A DNA stretch of 64,000 bases, from the NCBI GenBank assembly GCA_036277115.1, contig DASUNM010000015.1, forward strand, positions 222,307 to 286,306. Direction: 5' to 3'. This DNA is from Pyrinomonadaceae bacterium. Its GTDB lineage: Bacteria; Acidobacteriota; Blastocatellia; Pyrinomonadales; Pyrinomonadaceae. Shown here one piece after another: positions 63,480 to 64,000 of this stretch; the stretch's first letter is position 1, and each line of letters begins with the position of its first letter. Both the position numbers and the translations under genes were made by a program. The notes under the pieces were generated by a model that ran no database searches, was not told where the DNA came from, and was given only the letters and a program-made list of their open reading frames with translations.

Positions 63480-64000
<521 letters not shown>

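Overview
The window looks like a chromosomal contig from an Acidobacteriota bacterium, probably class Blastocatellia. This assignment is an inference from gene content: an Oar-type TonB-dependent receptor, zinc-ribbon Ser/Thr kinase, DUF5715 and DUF6496 proteins, LPS (Kdo) genes, moderate GC and abundant intergenic palindromes. No taxonomic search was run. The right end carries a 5S rRNA gene and the 3' part of a 23S rRNA gene, both on the minus strand.

Layout. 1-3.1 kb: the start of a secreted repeat protein that runs off the left edge, a secreted hypothetical, then a small cryptic element bounded by tRNA-Gly(CCC) and a 46-bp copy of its 3' half. 3.2-7.0 kb: kdsA, a secreted M1-peptidase-like protein lacking the zinc motif, and kdsC. 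7.1-15.1 kb: a Ser/Thr kinase followed by five cell-wall genes (two L,D-transpeptidases, a DUF5715 protein, a VanY-type carboxypeptidase, a lytic transglycosylase). 15.2-18.5 kb: a molybdenum hydroxylase operon (cytochrome c, 2Fe-2S subunit, Mo subunit). 20.0-23.9 kb: pyrG, kdsB and a thioredoxin; a degenerate second pyrG 3' end lies beside pyrG. 24.5-28 kb: ATP-grasp-like protein, YceI, DUF1624 membrane protein.

28-32.6 kb: the most system-like locus. A 1199-residue NACHT/WD40 STAND NTPase with no effector domain is divergent from a 151-residue partner, followed by a very basic DUF6496 protein. 33-37.4 kb: serA-maoC, then two CorA transporters flanking a small membrane protein. 37.7-49.4 kb: a subtilisin with a hexapeptide-repeat tail, GNAT protein, PgpA, an Oar-like receptor, a TonB C-terminal protein, rimO, a transglutaminase membrane protein and a PilZ protein. 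49.8-52 kb: a third L,D-transpeptidase and a Tat sulfatase. 52-55.8 kb: an accessory patch with an IS1-like transposase and a tight operon of three unrecognised genes. 55.9-62.9 kb: an M16 peptidase, an NTF2-like protein and a large secreted Ig-like repeat protein. Then the rRNA genes.

Common themes are envelope biogenesis (Kdo, peptidoglycan remodelling, outer-membrane uptake, secreted proteases) and many families of palindromic repeats between genes. Some of these repeats run into coding sequence (kdsB, the 115-residue neighbour of pyrG) or sit at recombination junctions (pyrG).
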